Assembly: GCA_963771715.1 (NCBI GenBank)
Contig: CAVYUQ010000003.1
Span: forward strand, 372,001 to 436,000
Direction: 5' to 3'
From: JACVRW01 sp963771715
GTDB lineage: Bacteria; Actinomycetota; Thermoleophilia; Solirubrobacterales; Thermoleophilaceae
DNA length: 64,000 bases
The position numbers and the translations under genes are program-made. The notes beneath the pieces were generated by a model. The model ran no database searches. It saw only the letters and a program-made list of their open reading frames with translations, and was not told the DNA's origin. Below, piece by piece: positions 26,643 through 34,728 of this stretch; the first letter of the stretch is position 1; every line of letters starts with the position of its first letter.

Positions 26643-27068
26643 ATGCTTACCGCGAAGACCTCAGAGCTGGAGCTGCTCACGGCCTGGATCGACAGCGACC
26701 CGGACGTCGCACGAGTTCACCCCGCCTTCCCGATCAACCACTACACGGGTGCTGCGGACAGCGCAGTCGTGTACTTCCACGTCGAGCCCGGTGAGTACCT
26801 CCCGCGCCACACCGACAGCGAGGAGGAGATCCTCTACATCGTGGCCGGCAAGGGCGAGGCCGAGGCCGGCGGCGAGTACGCGGACGTCGAGGCGGGTGAC
26901 CTCGCCGTGATTCCGGCCATGGTTCCCCACGGCGTGCGCAACACCGGCGACGAGACCCTGAAGGTCGTGGGGTTCTTCTCCGGGTCCAAGATCGTCTCGA
27001 ACTTCGAGGAGCCGCTTCAGCCGCTCGGCACGGCGGAGATCAAGATGGGAGCGCCGGTGCCGGCCTAG
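26643..27068 (+). CDS. Cupin-domain protein
   Basis: 141 residues with an AAAGGAG ribosome-binding site. Both cupin motifs are present: GEYLPRHTDSEEEILYIVAG, with His and Glu ligands though the second His of the usual HxH is Asp, and GDLAVIPAMVPHGVRNTG with the second-motif His. A single-domain cupin of this size usually binds one metal ion and a small molecule, acting as a sensor, an isomerase or a dioxygenase. The divergent TetR neighbour suggests an inducible small-molecule response. The His-to-Asp change in motif 1 may alter metal choice. The stop overlaps the convergent nitrilase gene by four bases. Confidence 0.85.
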   Translation: MLTAKTSELELLTAWIDSDPDVARVHPAFPINHYTGAADSAVVYFHVEPGEYLPRHTDSEEEILYIVAGKGEAEAGGEYADVEAGDLAVIPAMVPHGVRNTGDETLKVVGFFSGSKIVSNFEEPLQPLGTAEIKMGAPVPA

Positions 27069-27889
27069 CCGAGCGGAAACGGCGGGGTCAGGCTGCGCTG
27101 CGCCTGCTCCCAGAGCCGCGACACGCCTGCGGTCCCGTACTTGCGCACGCGGGTGACGGCGTCGAGGTCAAGCACGTCAGTGAGGACCTCCTCGCCGTCG
27201 CCCGCCTGCAGGCGCACCAGCCCCTCGGGATCCACGATCAAGCTGCGCCCGAGCCCGGCCGGCGCACCGGCGTTGAGCGACACGACGTAGATCTGGTTGA
27301 AGATCGCGTTCGCGCGCGCCATGACGATCTCCTGGTTGCGGTCGCTCGTGGTCGTGAGGTTCGGCTGGAGCACGACCTCGGCCCCCATCCAGGCGAGCTG
27401 CCGGCACGTCTCGGGGAAGCTGCCGTCGTAACAGATCGCCAGGCCGATCCGGCCGACCTCCGGGATGTCGAACGTCACGAAGCTGTCGCCCGGCGAGGAG
27501 GTCTCGTGCGGCTGCCACGGGAAGACCTTTCGGTAGCGGGCTGCGAGCTCGCCGTCGGGCGAGAACACGAGGCACGTGTTGTGCACGAGCTCACCCTCGC
27601 CGCGCTCGTACACCGACCCGGGCACGAGCCAGACCCCGTGCGTGCGGGCGATGGCGCCAAGCTCCTCGGTCAACGGGCCCGGCACCTCCACGGCGAGCTC
27701 GCCCTTGTCGTCGTGGGGCTCGAGCGCCGGCGGCAGGGCCGCCAGGTGCAGCTCCGGGAGCAGCACGAGCTGGACGCTCGGCGCAAGCTCGCGCACGTGG
27801 GAGACGCGCTCGCCGAGCCGCCTCAGGGTCGCGGCGGGATCGTGGAAGACCGGCGAGGTCTGGAGCGCGACGATCGATAGCGGTCGCAC
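27065..27889 (-). CDS. Carbon-nitrogen hydrolase (nitrilase superfamily)
   Basis: 274 residues. The catalytic triad is visible: Glu in LLPELHL near residue 46, Lys in YRKVFPW near residue 120, and Cys in AICYDGSFPE near residue 152. It hydrolyses a C-N bond of an amide or nitrile. The GTG start directly follows the stop of the binding-lipoprotein gene with no intergenic base, so the two are one operon. Pairing with a polyamine-type binding protein suggests an N-carbamoylputrescine or related amidase role, but substrate specificity cannot be read from the sequence. Confidence 0.88.
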   Translation of the reverse strand: MRPLSIVALQTSPVFHDPAATLRRLGERVSHVRELAPSVQLVLLPELHLAALPPALEPHDDKGELAVEVPGPLTEELGAIARTHGVWLVPGSVYERGEGELVHNTCLVFSPDGELAARYRKVFPWQPHETSSPGDSFVTFDIPEVGRIGLAICYDGSFPETCRQLAWMGAEVVLQPNLTTTSDRNQEIVMARANAIFNQIYVVSLNAGAPAGLGRSLIVDPEGLVRLQAGDGEEVLTDVLDLDAVTRVRKYGTAGVSRLWEQAQRSLTPPFPLG

Positions 27890-29020
27890 CTACGACCCGA
27901 TCGCCTGCTGGAACGCCTCCGTGACCGCCTCTCCGAGGCTCCCGCCGAGCACCGGCTCGAATGTGCAGTTCGCCGTGTACTGCTCGCTCGGGAAGATGAG
28001 CTGGTTCCTCGCGAGTGCGGGGTCGCGCTTGCGCAGGATCTCCTTGACCCCGGTCACCGGAGTCACGTAGTTCACCCACTCGGCGATGTCCGCCTGCACC
28101 TCCGGGTCGTAGACGAAGTCGATGAACGCCTGCGCGGCCTGCGGGTTCGGCGCGCCCACCGGGATCTCCATGCTCGTGGACCAGAGCATGCAGCCCTCCT
28201 TGGGCATGACGAACTTGATGTGCGGGCTCTCCTTCTGGAGCTGCACCGCGTCGCCCGACCAGCCGAGCGCGATCCAGGTGTCTCCCTTCGGAAGGTCCTT
28301 GATGTAGTCGTTGCCGGTGAACTTGCGGATCTGGCCCGACTCCGCCGCCTCGGACACCTTCTCGACCGCGCCGAGCCATTCGTCCTGCGACGCCTTGTCG
28401 GGGTCGATGCCCATGCTCTTGAGCGTCATCGGGACGGTGTCGCGCAGTTCCGTGAGCATGCTGACCTTGCCCTTGTACTTCGGGTCGAACAGGTCGGCTA
28501 TCTCGTCGACTCCGGTCGCGAGGTCGGTTCGGACGATCAGGCCCGTCATGCCGCTCTGCCAGGGCACCGTGAACGCCCGCTTCGGATCGGCCGCGGGACC
28601 GCGGAGAGCGGGCAGGAGGTTCTGCTTCACGTTCGGGAGCCGTGAGTAGTCGAAGTGCTGGAGGTAGCCGAGCTTGTCCATCCGGGCGGCGAGCCAGTCG
28701 CTCACGGTGATCAGGCTGCGGTCACCGCTGCCGCCCTGCTCGAGCAGGGGCCGCAGCTTCCCGAAGAACTCCGCGTTGTCGTTGATCTCCTCGACGTACT
28801 TCACGTCGACGCCGGTGGCCTTCTCGAACTCCGCCACGGTGCCGCGCTTGCCGGGGTCGATGTAGAGCGGCCACTGGGCGATCGTGAGCGAGCCCTTGAC
28901 GGCGCCCTTCGGCACGACCGGGGCCGAGGCCTCGTCGCTTTTCGCGGGTTCCTCGTCCGTGCCGCATCCGGCGGCGGCGAGCAGGGCGGCAACTGCAGCG
29001 GCCAGCATCCAGCGCCTCAT
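27890..29020 (-). CDS. Spermidine/putrescine-type ABC substrate-binding lipoprotein
   Basis: 376 residues. ATG 29020 follows GGAGGG at good spacing. The signal peptide ends in a lipobox A-A-G-C with the lipidated Cys near residue 19. The mature protein follows the PotD/PotF pattern: GSLTIAQWPLYIDPG, EFEKATGVDVKYVEEI, VPWQSGMTGLIVRTDL and WIALGWSGDAVQL. It would capture a polyamine or similar cation outside the membrane. No permease or ATPase gene lies beside it, which is unusual, so the transporter must be encoded elsewhere. A TetR gene is divergent, 48 bases away. Confidence 0.9.
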   Translation of the reverse strand: MRRWMLAAAVAALLAAAGCGTDEEPAKSDEASAPVVPKGAVKGSLTIAQWPLYIDPGKRGTVAEFEKATGVDVKYVEEINDNAEFFGKLRPLLEQGGSGDRSLITVSDWLAARMDKLGYLQHFDYSRLPNVKQNLLPALRGPAADPKRAFTVPWQSGMTGLIVRTDLATGVDEIADLFDPKYKGKVSMLTELRDTVPMTLKSMGIDPDKASQDEWLGAVEKVSEAAESGQIRKFTGNDYIKDLPKGDTWIALGWSGDAVQLQKESPHIKFVMPKEGCMLWSTSMEIPVGAPNPQAAQAFIDFVYDPEVQADIAEWVNYVTPVTGVKEILRKRDPALARNQLIFPSEQYTANCTFEPVLGGSLGEAVTEAFQQAIGS

Positions 29021-29068
29021 GGGTTCCCTCCAGCAGTTTCTCGAATCCGATTTCATAAACTAACCGGA

Positions 29069-29680
29069 ATGCGGCCAAGAAACCAGGCTGAGCGACGACG
29101 GCAATTGGCGAACGCGGGTCGGCACGTGCTGCTCGAGCGCGGCGCCGTGGGGGTGCGCGTGAAGGACATCGCCGAGCGGGCGGGCATCACGCCGAGCTCG
29201 GTCCTCTACTACTACCCGCGCATCGACGAGCTGATGATGGAGGTCTCGCGCGAGGCGATGGAGCGCTACGCCGAGCGCCGCTCGCGGCGGGTGCGCGCGC
29301 TGGACGAGCCGATCCAGCAGCTGCGGCTCGCGATCCACCTCGGCGTGCCGACCGGGCCGGACGACGAGGAGAGCCGGCTCCTCTACGAGCTCGACGCCTT
29401 CATCGGCTCGAGCTCTGCGTTCCGGGTCCTGAGCTCGTCGTTCTTCGACAGGCAGGTGCTGCTCTACCAGCACGTGCTCGAGTCCGGCGCCGCCCGCGGC
29501 GTCTTCCAGCTCGCCACCGATTCCGACTCGCTGGCCCGCGGCCTCGTGGCCATGGAGGACGGGCTGGGGCTCCAGGTGGTCGTAGGGCACCCGAGCCTCG
29601 ACAGCTCAGAGGCGGAGCGGATCCTGCTGCGCCACGCGGGTGCCGCCACCGGCGTGGAGCTCGAGCAGGTGCCGCTCTAA
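29069..29680 (+). CDS. TetR-family transcriptional regulator
   Basis: 203 residues. The helix-turn-helix is ERRRQLANAGRHVLLERGAVG followed by RVKDIAERAGITPSSVLYYYP, in the style of BetI-like TetR proteins. The C-terminal domain (DEESRLLYELDAFIGSS, then SSSFFDRQVLLYQHVLESG) is a typical all-helical ligand pocket. The divergent arrangement with the binding-lipoprotein/nitrilase operon over only 48 bases, containing an AT-rich ATTTCATAAACTAACC stretch, makes it the likely regulator of that operon. The ligand may be the transported amine. Confidence 0.88.
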   Translation: MRPRNQAERRRQLANAGRHVLLERGAVGVRVKDIAERAGITPSSVLYYYPRIDELMMEVSREAMERYAERRSRRVRALDEPIQQLRLAIHLGVPTGPDDEESRLLYELDAFIGSSSAFRVLSSSFFDRQVLLYQHVLESGAARGVFQLATDSDSLARGLVAMEDGLGLQVVVGHPSLDSSEAERILLRHAGAATGVELEQVPL

Positions 29681-29696
29681 CCGACGGCGCAGACCG

Positions 29697-30875
29697 CTAG
29701 GGAGCCGGCGGCGTCCAGAGCCACGCGTCGTTCAGCAGCTGCCCGTCCGGGTGCGCGCGGTTCCAGCGTGCGCCGCCGAAGACGAGCAGCTTGCGGCGCG
29801 TGTTCACGGCCGTCCAGCCGAACGGCGCGCTCCGTCCCCGCCACAGCGGGGGCACGCGGATCCAGTGCTCGGTCGTCATGTCCAGCACGAGCATGCTGGG
29901 TATCCCGCCGACGAGCCGGGTTCGGGTCAACACCCCGGTGCCGAACTCGGCGCCGGTCTCCTTCGTCGGCTGCGGGACGTTCGGCAGCTCGGACCAGACG
30001 CCGCGCTCCGGGTCGAGGATGCCGCCGTACGGCCGTCCGAAGTCGTAGTCCTCGTTGCCGGTGCCGAGCTGCGGGCTCACGAGCCGTCTGCCTACCCGGA
30101 CCCAGTAGCCGTGGCCCCAGAGGACGTGGTCGGAATCCGGGAGGCGCCGCCACGCGTTGTCGCCGAACGCGAGCGTCGCCGCGCGCGCCAGCGGCGGGTT
30201 CCTGAAGTCGCGCGCCGCCGGGTCGTACCCGATCAGCACCAAGCGGCGGCCGTTCCAGGTGAACGTCCCGCGCATCGGCGGACGCGGCAGCTCCTTCCAG
30301 CGCCGTTCGCGAGGCCCGAGCTGGAACAGGCTCAGCGGGACCGGACCCCGTTCCGGGCCGGCGGCGAGCAGGCGGCCGGCGATGCCGTACAACTTGTAGT
30401 TCCGGCGCGGCGGGGACGGGATTCGGTCCCAGCGGTCGGCGCGGACGCGGTACGCGACCAGATCCATCCGCGTGTGACGCACGCCTGGGTTTCGCGGCAC
30501 CGCGATGTAGACGCTGCCGCCCACGACCGTCGCCGGGGAGACCGGCTCGATTCCCACTGGGGCCGGGGCGATTGCGCGCCACGAGCGCGTCCGCGGATTG
30601 AACGCGGCGCCGTCGCGCAGCCGTGGCTTCGGCTTCGCCGACGAGCCGGCGCCCGGCGGCGTGGGCCTGGCGTCGCTGCCGCCGACTATCAGCGCCTCAC
30701 GCCCCGTCCAGATTCCGGTGGCCATTTCTCGGGGGCTGAGCGGCGGGTCGGGCAGCCGCTGCCAGGAGCCCGCCGACTCGATCTCGCCGGACCCCCAGAA
30801 CCCGCAGCCGGCCACGGTGAGGACCAGCGCACACTGAGCGACCAGCACCGGTGGACGGAGCGTCACAGCATGCAT
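29697..30875 (-). CDS. Kelch-type beta-propeller lipoprotein
   Basis: 392 residues. The signal peptide ends in a lipobox V-A-G-C with Cys near residue 24. Repeats of the Kelch kind follow: GREALIVGGSD, GGSVYIAV, GRLLAAGPERG, NGRRLVLIGYD and KLLVFGGARWN, each followed by an aromatic strand such as W-R-A-I or W-K-E-L. The protein should form a six- or seven-bladed propeller anchored to the outer face of the membrane. No galactose-oxidase catalytic residues are visible, so a binding role is more likely. It converges with the TetR gene over a 16-base gap. Confidence 0.82.
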   Translation of the reverse strand: MHAVTLRPPVLVAQCALVLTVAGCGFWGSGEIESAGSWQRLPDPPLSPREMATGIWTGREALIVGGSDARPTPPGAGSSAKPKPRLRDGAAFNPRTRSWRAIAPAPVGIEPVSPATVVGGSVYIAVPRNPGVRHTRMDLVAYRVRADRWDRIPSPPRRNYKLYGIAGRLLAAGPERGPVPLSLFQLGPRERRWKELPRPPMRGTFTWNGRRLVLIGYDPAARDFRNPPLARAATLAFGDNAWRRLPDSDHVLWGHGYWVRVGRRLVSPQLGTGNEDYDFGRPYGGILDPERGVWSELPNVPQPTKETGAEFGTGVLTRTRLVGGIPSMLVLDMTTEHWIRVPPLWRGRSAPFGWTAVNTRRKLLVFGGARWNRAHPDGQLLNDAWLWTPPAP

Positions 30876-31097
30876 CGTGCCGCCGCCGCGTTAATGGCGC
30901 ATTACGCCGCCGCGCGGCTGAGCGGTGCGAACGCGAAGGGCGCCGGTCCCGAGGGACACCCAATCCCGCGCCTCCGGCGCGGCAGGGCGCAAGGAGGACC
31001 GGCGCCGATCGCGAGGGGCGAGGGGAGGTTGGAGCCCCTCGTCTAGTGGGGCCGCTTGGCGCAAGCAGCGGGCGTTGCCCGGTGCGCAGCGACGCTT

Positions 31098-31400
31098 TTA
31101 CGCCCGAGCGTGCGAGGGCCGCCCGCGGAGCAGCGTGCGCAGCCGGCTCGGCCGCCCGGGAGCGTCCGCGGACTCGATCTGCTTGCGACGCAGCTCGAGC
31201 AGCGCGACGAGCTCGGCGGTCGGCTCGAAGGGATCCGCGATCGGGCGCCCGGCGCCAAGCGGGAGCGCCGCGAGCATTCGGGAATCCGCCTCCGCGATCA
31301 GCGCCGGCCCCCTCGGCGGGCTCGCGCTGTCGAGTGCGGCCAGGCGGGCCAGCGCGGACTCGTCGCCTGAAGCCGAGCGGCGTACCGTGACGTTCTGCAT
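31098..31400 (-). CDS. Small conserved protein with GNAT-like segment (100 aa)
   Basis: 100 residues with an excellent AGGAGG ribosome-binding site before ATG 31400. It begins VTVRRSASGDESALARLAALDSA and continues GPALIAEADSRMLAALPLG, reminiscent of the first half of a GNAT acetyltransferase but stopping before the acetyl-CoA-binding motif. A C-terminal Arg-rich helix follows. Short proteins of this kind recur in related actinobacteria, often near regulators. It is divergent from the MocR gene, sharing a 79-base promoter region. The 222 bases downstream (30876-31097), before the Kelch lipoprotein start, hold nothing I can assign. Confidence 0.65.
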   Translation of the reverse strand: MQNVTVRRSASGDESALARLAALDSASPPRGPALIAEADSRMLAALPLGAGRPIADPFEPTAELVALLELRRKQIESADAPGRPSRLRTLLRGRPSHARA

Positions 31401-31414
31401 CTTGGAACCTCCTG

Positions 31415-31459
31415 GTGTAGTACACAGTTTGTGCGTATGACGTTCTAGTGGTAGTGTAC
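31415..31459. promoter_or_regulatory. Candidate MocR operator region
   Basis: GTGTA-G-TACAC (31415-31425) is a perfect dyad, and a related GTAGTGTAC lies at 31451-31459, 36 bases away. Paired related sites in a short divergent region next to a MocR gene are typical for this regulator class. Assignment of the site to this MocR is inference. Confidence 0.45.
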
Positions 31460-31479
31460 GACTCCGAGGAGGTGGTGCA

Positions 31480-32979
31480 ATGTCGTACAAGATTGACTTG
31501 TCTGAGCTAACTCGCGACGGCGCGCTGTCGCTGACCCAGCAGCTGGTCGACCGCTTCACGGCCGCGATCGACGCCGGCGAGCTGGAGCCCGGGGAGAAGC
31601 TTCCGCCCACGCGCGAGCTCGCCGAGCTGGTCGGCGTGAACCACCTGACCGCGGCGCGCGTCTACCGCAAGCTCGCCGAGCTGGGCTACGTGACCGCGAG
31701 CGTGGGACGCGGCACGTTCGTTCGCTCCCTCGCGCCGGCCCGCAGCGAGGAGCACGGGGACGAGTGGCAGGTCTATGCGCTGCCCGAGCGCGAGCCCAGC
31801 TACCCCGAGCAGGTCCTCGCAGAGGTGATGTCCAGCGGCTGGCAGCCCGGCGTGATCTCGCTGGCGGTCGGCTGGCCCTCGCCGCGGCTCTACCCCACCG
31901 AGGAGCTGGCCAGCATCACCGCCGACGTGTTCGCCGAGGAGGGCGGCGAGGCGCTCTCCTACCTGCCGGCCGAGGGCCTCTACGCGCTCCGCGAGCAGCT
32001 CGCCGCGCGCGGGCGCCGGGCCGGCTTCGCCGAGGATCCGGACGAGATCATCGTGACCTCGGGCGCGAAACAGGGCATCGGCCTCACGGCCAGCGCCACG
32101 CTCGAGGCGGGTGACGTGGCCGTGGTCGAGTCGCCCACCTTCGCGGGCATGCTCCACTCGCTGCGGGACACGGGCGCCCGCGTGATCGGCGTGCCCGTGG
32201 ACGAGAACGGCTTCGACGTGGAAGCGCTCGAGCGGCTGCTCGCGCGCCACGAGGTGAAGCTGGTGGCGCTCCAGACCGCGTGCCAGAACCCGACGGGCCG
32301 CGACCTCTCAGACGAGCGCCGGGAGCGGCTCGCCGCGCTCGCCAGGGAGCGCAACTTCTTCGTGCTCGAGGACCGCGTCTACGCCGATGCGAGCTTCGGG
32401 CATAAGCCGGTGCGCCCGCTGCGCGAGCTGGCGCCCGCGCACGTGATCTACGTGAACTCGCTGTCGAAGGTCGTGGGCGGCGGTCTGCGTGCCGGCTGGG
32501 TGGCCGCGCGCGGCCCGGTGCGCGAACGGATCGCGATGCTGAAGCTGGCGAGCGACTTCCACTCGCCGACGCTGATCCAGCACATCTGCGCCCGCTGGCT
32601 CAGCACTGGTGCCTACGACCGTCACCTGGAGCACACCCAGCCCTTCTACCGGGAGCGCCGCGACGCGCTGCTCGCCGCCCTCGAGCGCCACATGGCCGGC
32701 GAGTACGAGGCGGACCCGCCGCAGGGCGGGCACCACGTCTGGGTCACGCTCAACCGGGCGCTCGACGAGCGCCTCCTCTACACCGAGGCGGCCCGCCACG
32801 GCGTCACGTTCACCCCCGGCGGCGCGGTCACGGCCGAGCGGCGCACCCAGACCTCGTTCCGCCTGTCCTTCTCGCTGCTCGAGCCGCCGGAGCTCGACGA
32901 GGGCGTCAGGCGGCTCGCCCGCGCGATCCGCGAGGTGCGGCGCCGGGCGCGGCACGCCGTCGCCGCGCCGATCTCCTAG
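31480..32979 (+). CDS. MocR-family GntR/aminotransferase-like regulator
   Basis: 499 residues. An N-terminal GntR winged helix (LTQQLVDRFTAAIDAGELEPG, then LPPTRELAELVGVNHLTAARVY) is fused to a fold-type I aminotransferase domain. The PLP-binding Lys lies in SLSKVVGGGLRAGW near residue 330. Upstream, TACQNPTGRDLS and the Asp/Tyr of LEDRVYAD are the other cofactor contacts. MocR proteins use PLP or its adduct to sense vitamin B6 or amino compounds. The strong GAGGAGG ribosome-binding site sets the ATG start. It may also have residual aminotransferase activity. Its 3' end overlaps the convergent MarR gene by four bases. Confidence 0.92.
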   Translation: MSYKIDLSELTRDGALSLTQQLVDRFTAAIDAGELEPGEKLPPTRELAELVGVNHLTAARVYRKLAELGYVTASVGRGTFVRSLAPARSEEHGDEWQVYALPEREPSYPEQVLAEVMSSGWQPGVISLAVGWPSPRLYPTEELASITADVFAEEGGEALSYLPAEGLYALREQLAARGRRAGFAEDPDEIIVTSGAKQGIGLTASATLEAGDVAVVESPTFAGMLHSLRDTGARVIGVPVDENGFDVEALERLLARHEVKLVALQTACQNPTGRDLSDERRERLAALARERNFFVLEDRVYADASFGHKPVRPLRELAPAHVIYVNSLSKVVGGGLRAGWVAARGPVRERIAMLKLASDFHSPTLIQHICARWLSTGAYDRHLEHTQPFYRERRDALLAALERHMAGEYEADPPQGGHHVWVTLNRALDERLLYTEAARHGVTFTPGGAVTAERRTQTSFRLSFSLLEPPELDEGVRRLARAIREVRRRARHAVAAPIS

Positions 32980-33417
32980 GCGCCGGCGCCCTCGTCGTCC
33001 AGCTTCTGCCAGAGCGAGCCGAGGGCGCGCAGCTCGTCGCGCGAGAAGCGGCTGAGGAAGAGCGCGCGCACGCCCTCGAGGTGCGTGCGGCGAGCCGCAT
33101 CGAAAAGCCGCCGGCCCTTCGGCGTGATTTCGGCGAAGAACCCACGTGCGTCGCTCTCACATGCCTTGCGCCTGAGAAGACCCTCGCGCTCGAGGCGGTC
33201 CACCAGTCGCGTCAGGCCGCTGCGGCTCAGCAGCACCGAGTCCGCCAACTCCGCCATGCGCATGCGCCCGTCGGGGGCGTCGGCGAGGTACAGCAGCACC
33301 TCGTAGGAGGACAGCGGAAGCTTGTGCTCGCGCGCGAGCTCGGCATCGAGCTGCCGTCGTGAGCGCGGCGTGCGCGCGCAGCATCCCGCGCCACGCCGCC
33401 AGCTCCTCTTCGCTCAG
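32976..33417 (-). CDS. MarR-family regulator, frame-interrupted, start uncertain
   Basis: The C-terminal frame (to 32976) is a standard MarR winged helix: VLLYLADAPDGRMRMAELAD, LLSRSGLTRLVDRLEREGLL and ITPKGRRLFDAARRTH. The upstream part (LLSEEELAAWRGMLRAHAALTTA) is in another frame; dropping one base near 33351 joins it as ALDAELAREHKLPLSSYEV. No ATG, GTG or TTG exists in the upstream frame before TAA, so the start could be CTG 33417, ATG 33384 or, least likely, ATC 33444. The reconstructed protein is about 147 residues. It faces the esterase gene across a MarR-type dyad. Confidence 0.75.
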
Positions 33418-33433
33418 GAGCTCTGCTGTAGAG

Positions 33434-33451
33434 TAGTTGCCGATACAACAA
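33434..33451. promoter_or_regulatory. MarR-type operator candidate
   Basis: TAGTTGC-CGATA-CAACAA contains GTTG...CAAC inverted half sites, the common TAGTTG/CAACTA pattern bound by MarR proteins. It sits between the divergent MarR and esterase genes, 14 bases before the esterase start. Confidence 0.5.
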
Positions 33452-33465
33452 GATTAGCGCAAGCC

Positions 33466-34137
33466 ATGAGCCTCCAGCACCTCACACGACCAGCAGCCGG
33501 CGCGCCCGAGGGCGCGCTCGTGCTCTTCCACGGCCGCGGCGCCGACGAGCACGACCTCTTTCCGCTGCTCGACGTGCTCGACCCGGAGCGGCGGCTGCTC
33601 GGCGCCACCGCGCGCGGACCGCTGTCGCTGCCGCCCGGCGGCGCCCACTGGTACGTCGTGCGCAGGGTGGGCTACCCGGATCCAGAGACCTTCCACGCCA
33701 CCTACCCGCAGGTGGCCGCGTGGCTCGACGGGCTACTGGCCGAGCACGGCATCGCGCCGGAGCGGGCCGTCCTTGGCGGCTTCTCCCAGGGGTCGGTGAT
33801 GTCGTACGCGCTCGGCCTCGGCGCGGGACGCCCGCGGCCGGCGGGGATCATGGCCCTGAGCGGCTTCATACCCGAGGTGGAGGGCTTCGAGCTCGATCTC
33901 GGCAACGCGGCCGGCCTGCCGGTGGCGATCGGGCACGGCACCCACGACCCCGTGATCCCGGTCGAGTTCGGGCGCGACGCGCGCGACCGCCTCACCGCGG
34001 CCGGCGCGGACGTGACCTACGTCGAGTCGCCGATGCCGCACACGATCGACCCGGCGTTCCTGCGCGAGCTGCCCGGCTGGGTTCGGCGCGCGCTCGACTC
34101 AGCCGCGACGGAACAGCCGGCGCAGCCGGTCGACTAG
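33466..34137 (+). CDS. Phospholipase/carboxylesterase (alpha/beta hydrolase)
   Basis: 223 residues. The family pattern LVLFHGRGADEHDLFPLLDVL opens the fold, the nucleophile Ser lies in GGFSQGSVMSYAL near residue 107, the Asp in GTHDPVIP near residue 160, and the His in MPHTID near residue 193. It hydrolyses esters, likely of small or lipid substrates, in the cytoplasm; there is no signal peptide. Divergence from a MarR gene across a dyad suggests induction by an aromatic or phenolic compound, which is inference. The 3' end overlaps the convergent coxG by 39 bases. Confidence 0.88.
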   Translation: MSLQHLTRPAAGAPEGALVLFHGRGADEHDLFPLLDVLDPERRLLGATARGPLSLPPGGAHWYVVRRVGYPDPETFHATYPQVAAWLDGLLAEHGIAPERAVLGGFSQGSVMSYALGLGAGRPRPAGIMALSGFIPEVEGFELDLGNAAGLPVAIGHGTHDPVIPVEFGRDARDRLTAAGADVTYVESPMPHTIDPAFLRELPGWVRRALDSAATEQPAQPVD

Positions 34138-34728
34138 CGCCCGGAAGAACAGCGAGAAGCCGCCGATCGGCTTGGTGGTCGTGCCCGCCTTCGCCCCTCC
34201 CGACGCGGGGGGTGACATCGCCGCGCCCTCAGGGGTTGCCGCGATGATGGCGTCGAGAATGGTCGGCTCCGCTGCCGGCGGCGCCTCGATCCGTTCCTGA
34301 AGGCAGTTCGCGAAGTCCTTCATCAGCCGGTTCGAGATGTCCTGGATCATCCCGCCGCGGCCGAAGCGGGCGAGGCGGCCCGTGATCGTGAAGTCGGTCT
34401 CCACGTCGACCTTGGTCACGTCGTCCTCGGAGCGCATGGTGCTCACGATCGTCGCTTTCGCGGAGCCCTGGCCGCGCTTGTCCTGCCCGGTGGCGCGCAT
34501 GGTCACCCGGTGGGCGTCCTCGTCCCGTTCCTCGATCTGCAGCTCGCCACGGTAGGCCGCCGTGGTCGGGCCGAGCCGCACGCTGAAGGTGCCGTGGTAG
34601 CTGCCGTCCTCCGCGACCTCGGTGATCTCCGCGCCGGGCAGGCAGGGCGCCACCCGCTCGACGTCGACGAGGGTCTCCCACACCCGCTCGAGCGGGGCGC
34701 GCACCTCGAACGACTGCTCGAGCTTCAC
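34099..34728 (-). CDS. coxG: CoxG-like SRPBCC protein
   Basis: 209 residues, last gene of the nine-gene cox operon. The SRPBCC/CoxG domain is VKLEQSFEVRAPLERVWETL, then VAPCLPGAEITEV, SYHGTFSVRLG and GRLARFGRGGMIQDISNRL. The C-terminal ~60 residues form a linker and a short hydrophobic/basic end (GGFSLFFRALVDRLRRLF) that could attach to the membrane. CoxG helps recruit cox-type molybdenum hydroxylases to the membrane in known systems. The GTG start lies in a GTGA overlap with the mocA-like stop. Confidence 0.88.
   Translation of the reverse strand: MKLEQSFEVRAPLERVWETLVDVERVAPCLPGAEITEVAEDGSYHGTFSVRLGPTTAAYRGELQIEERDEDAHRVTMRATGQDKRGQGSAKATIVSTMRSEDDVTKVDVETDFTITGRLARFGRGGMIQDISNRLMKDFANCLQERIEAPPAAEPTILDAIIAATPEGAAMSPPASGGAKAGTTTKPIGGFSLFFRALVDRLRRLFRRG

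Noticed and set aside
30876..31097. Possible small RNA in the gap after the GNAT-like gene
   Set aside because: GC-rich with scattered short complementarity but no convincing fold, promoter or terminator.
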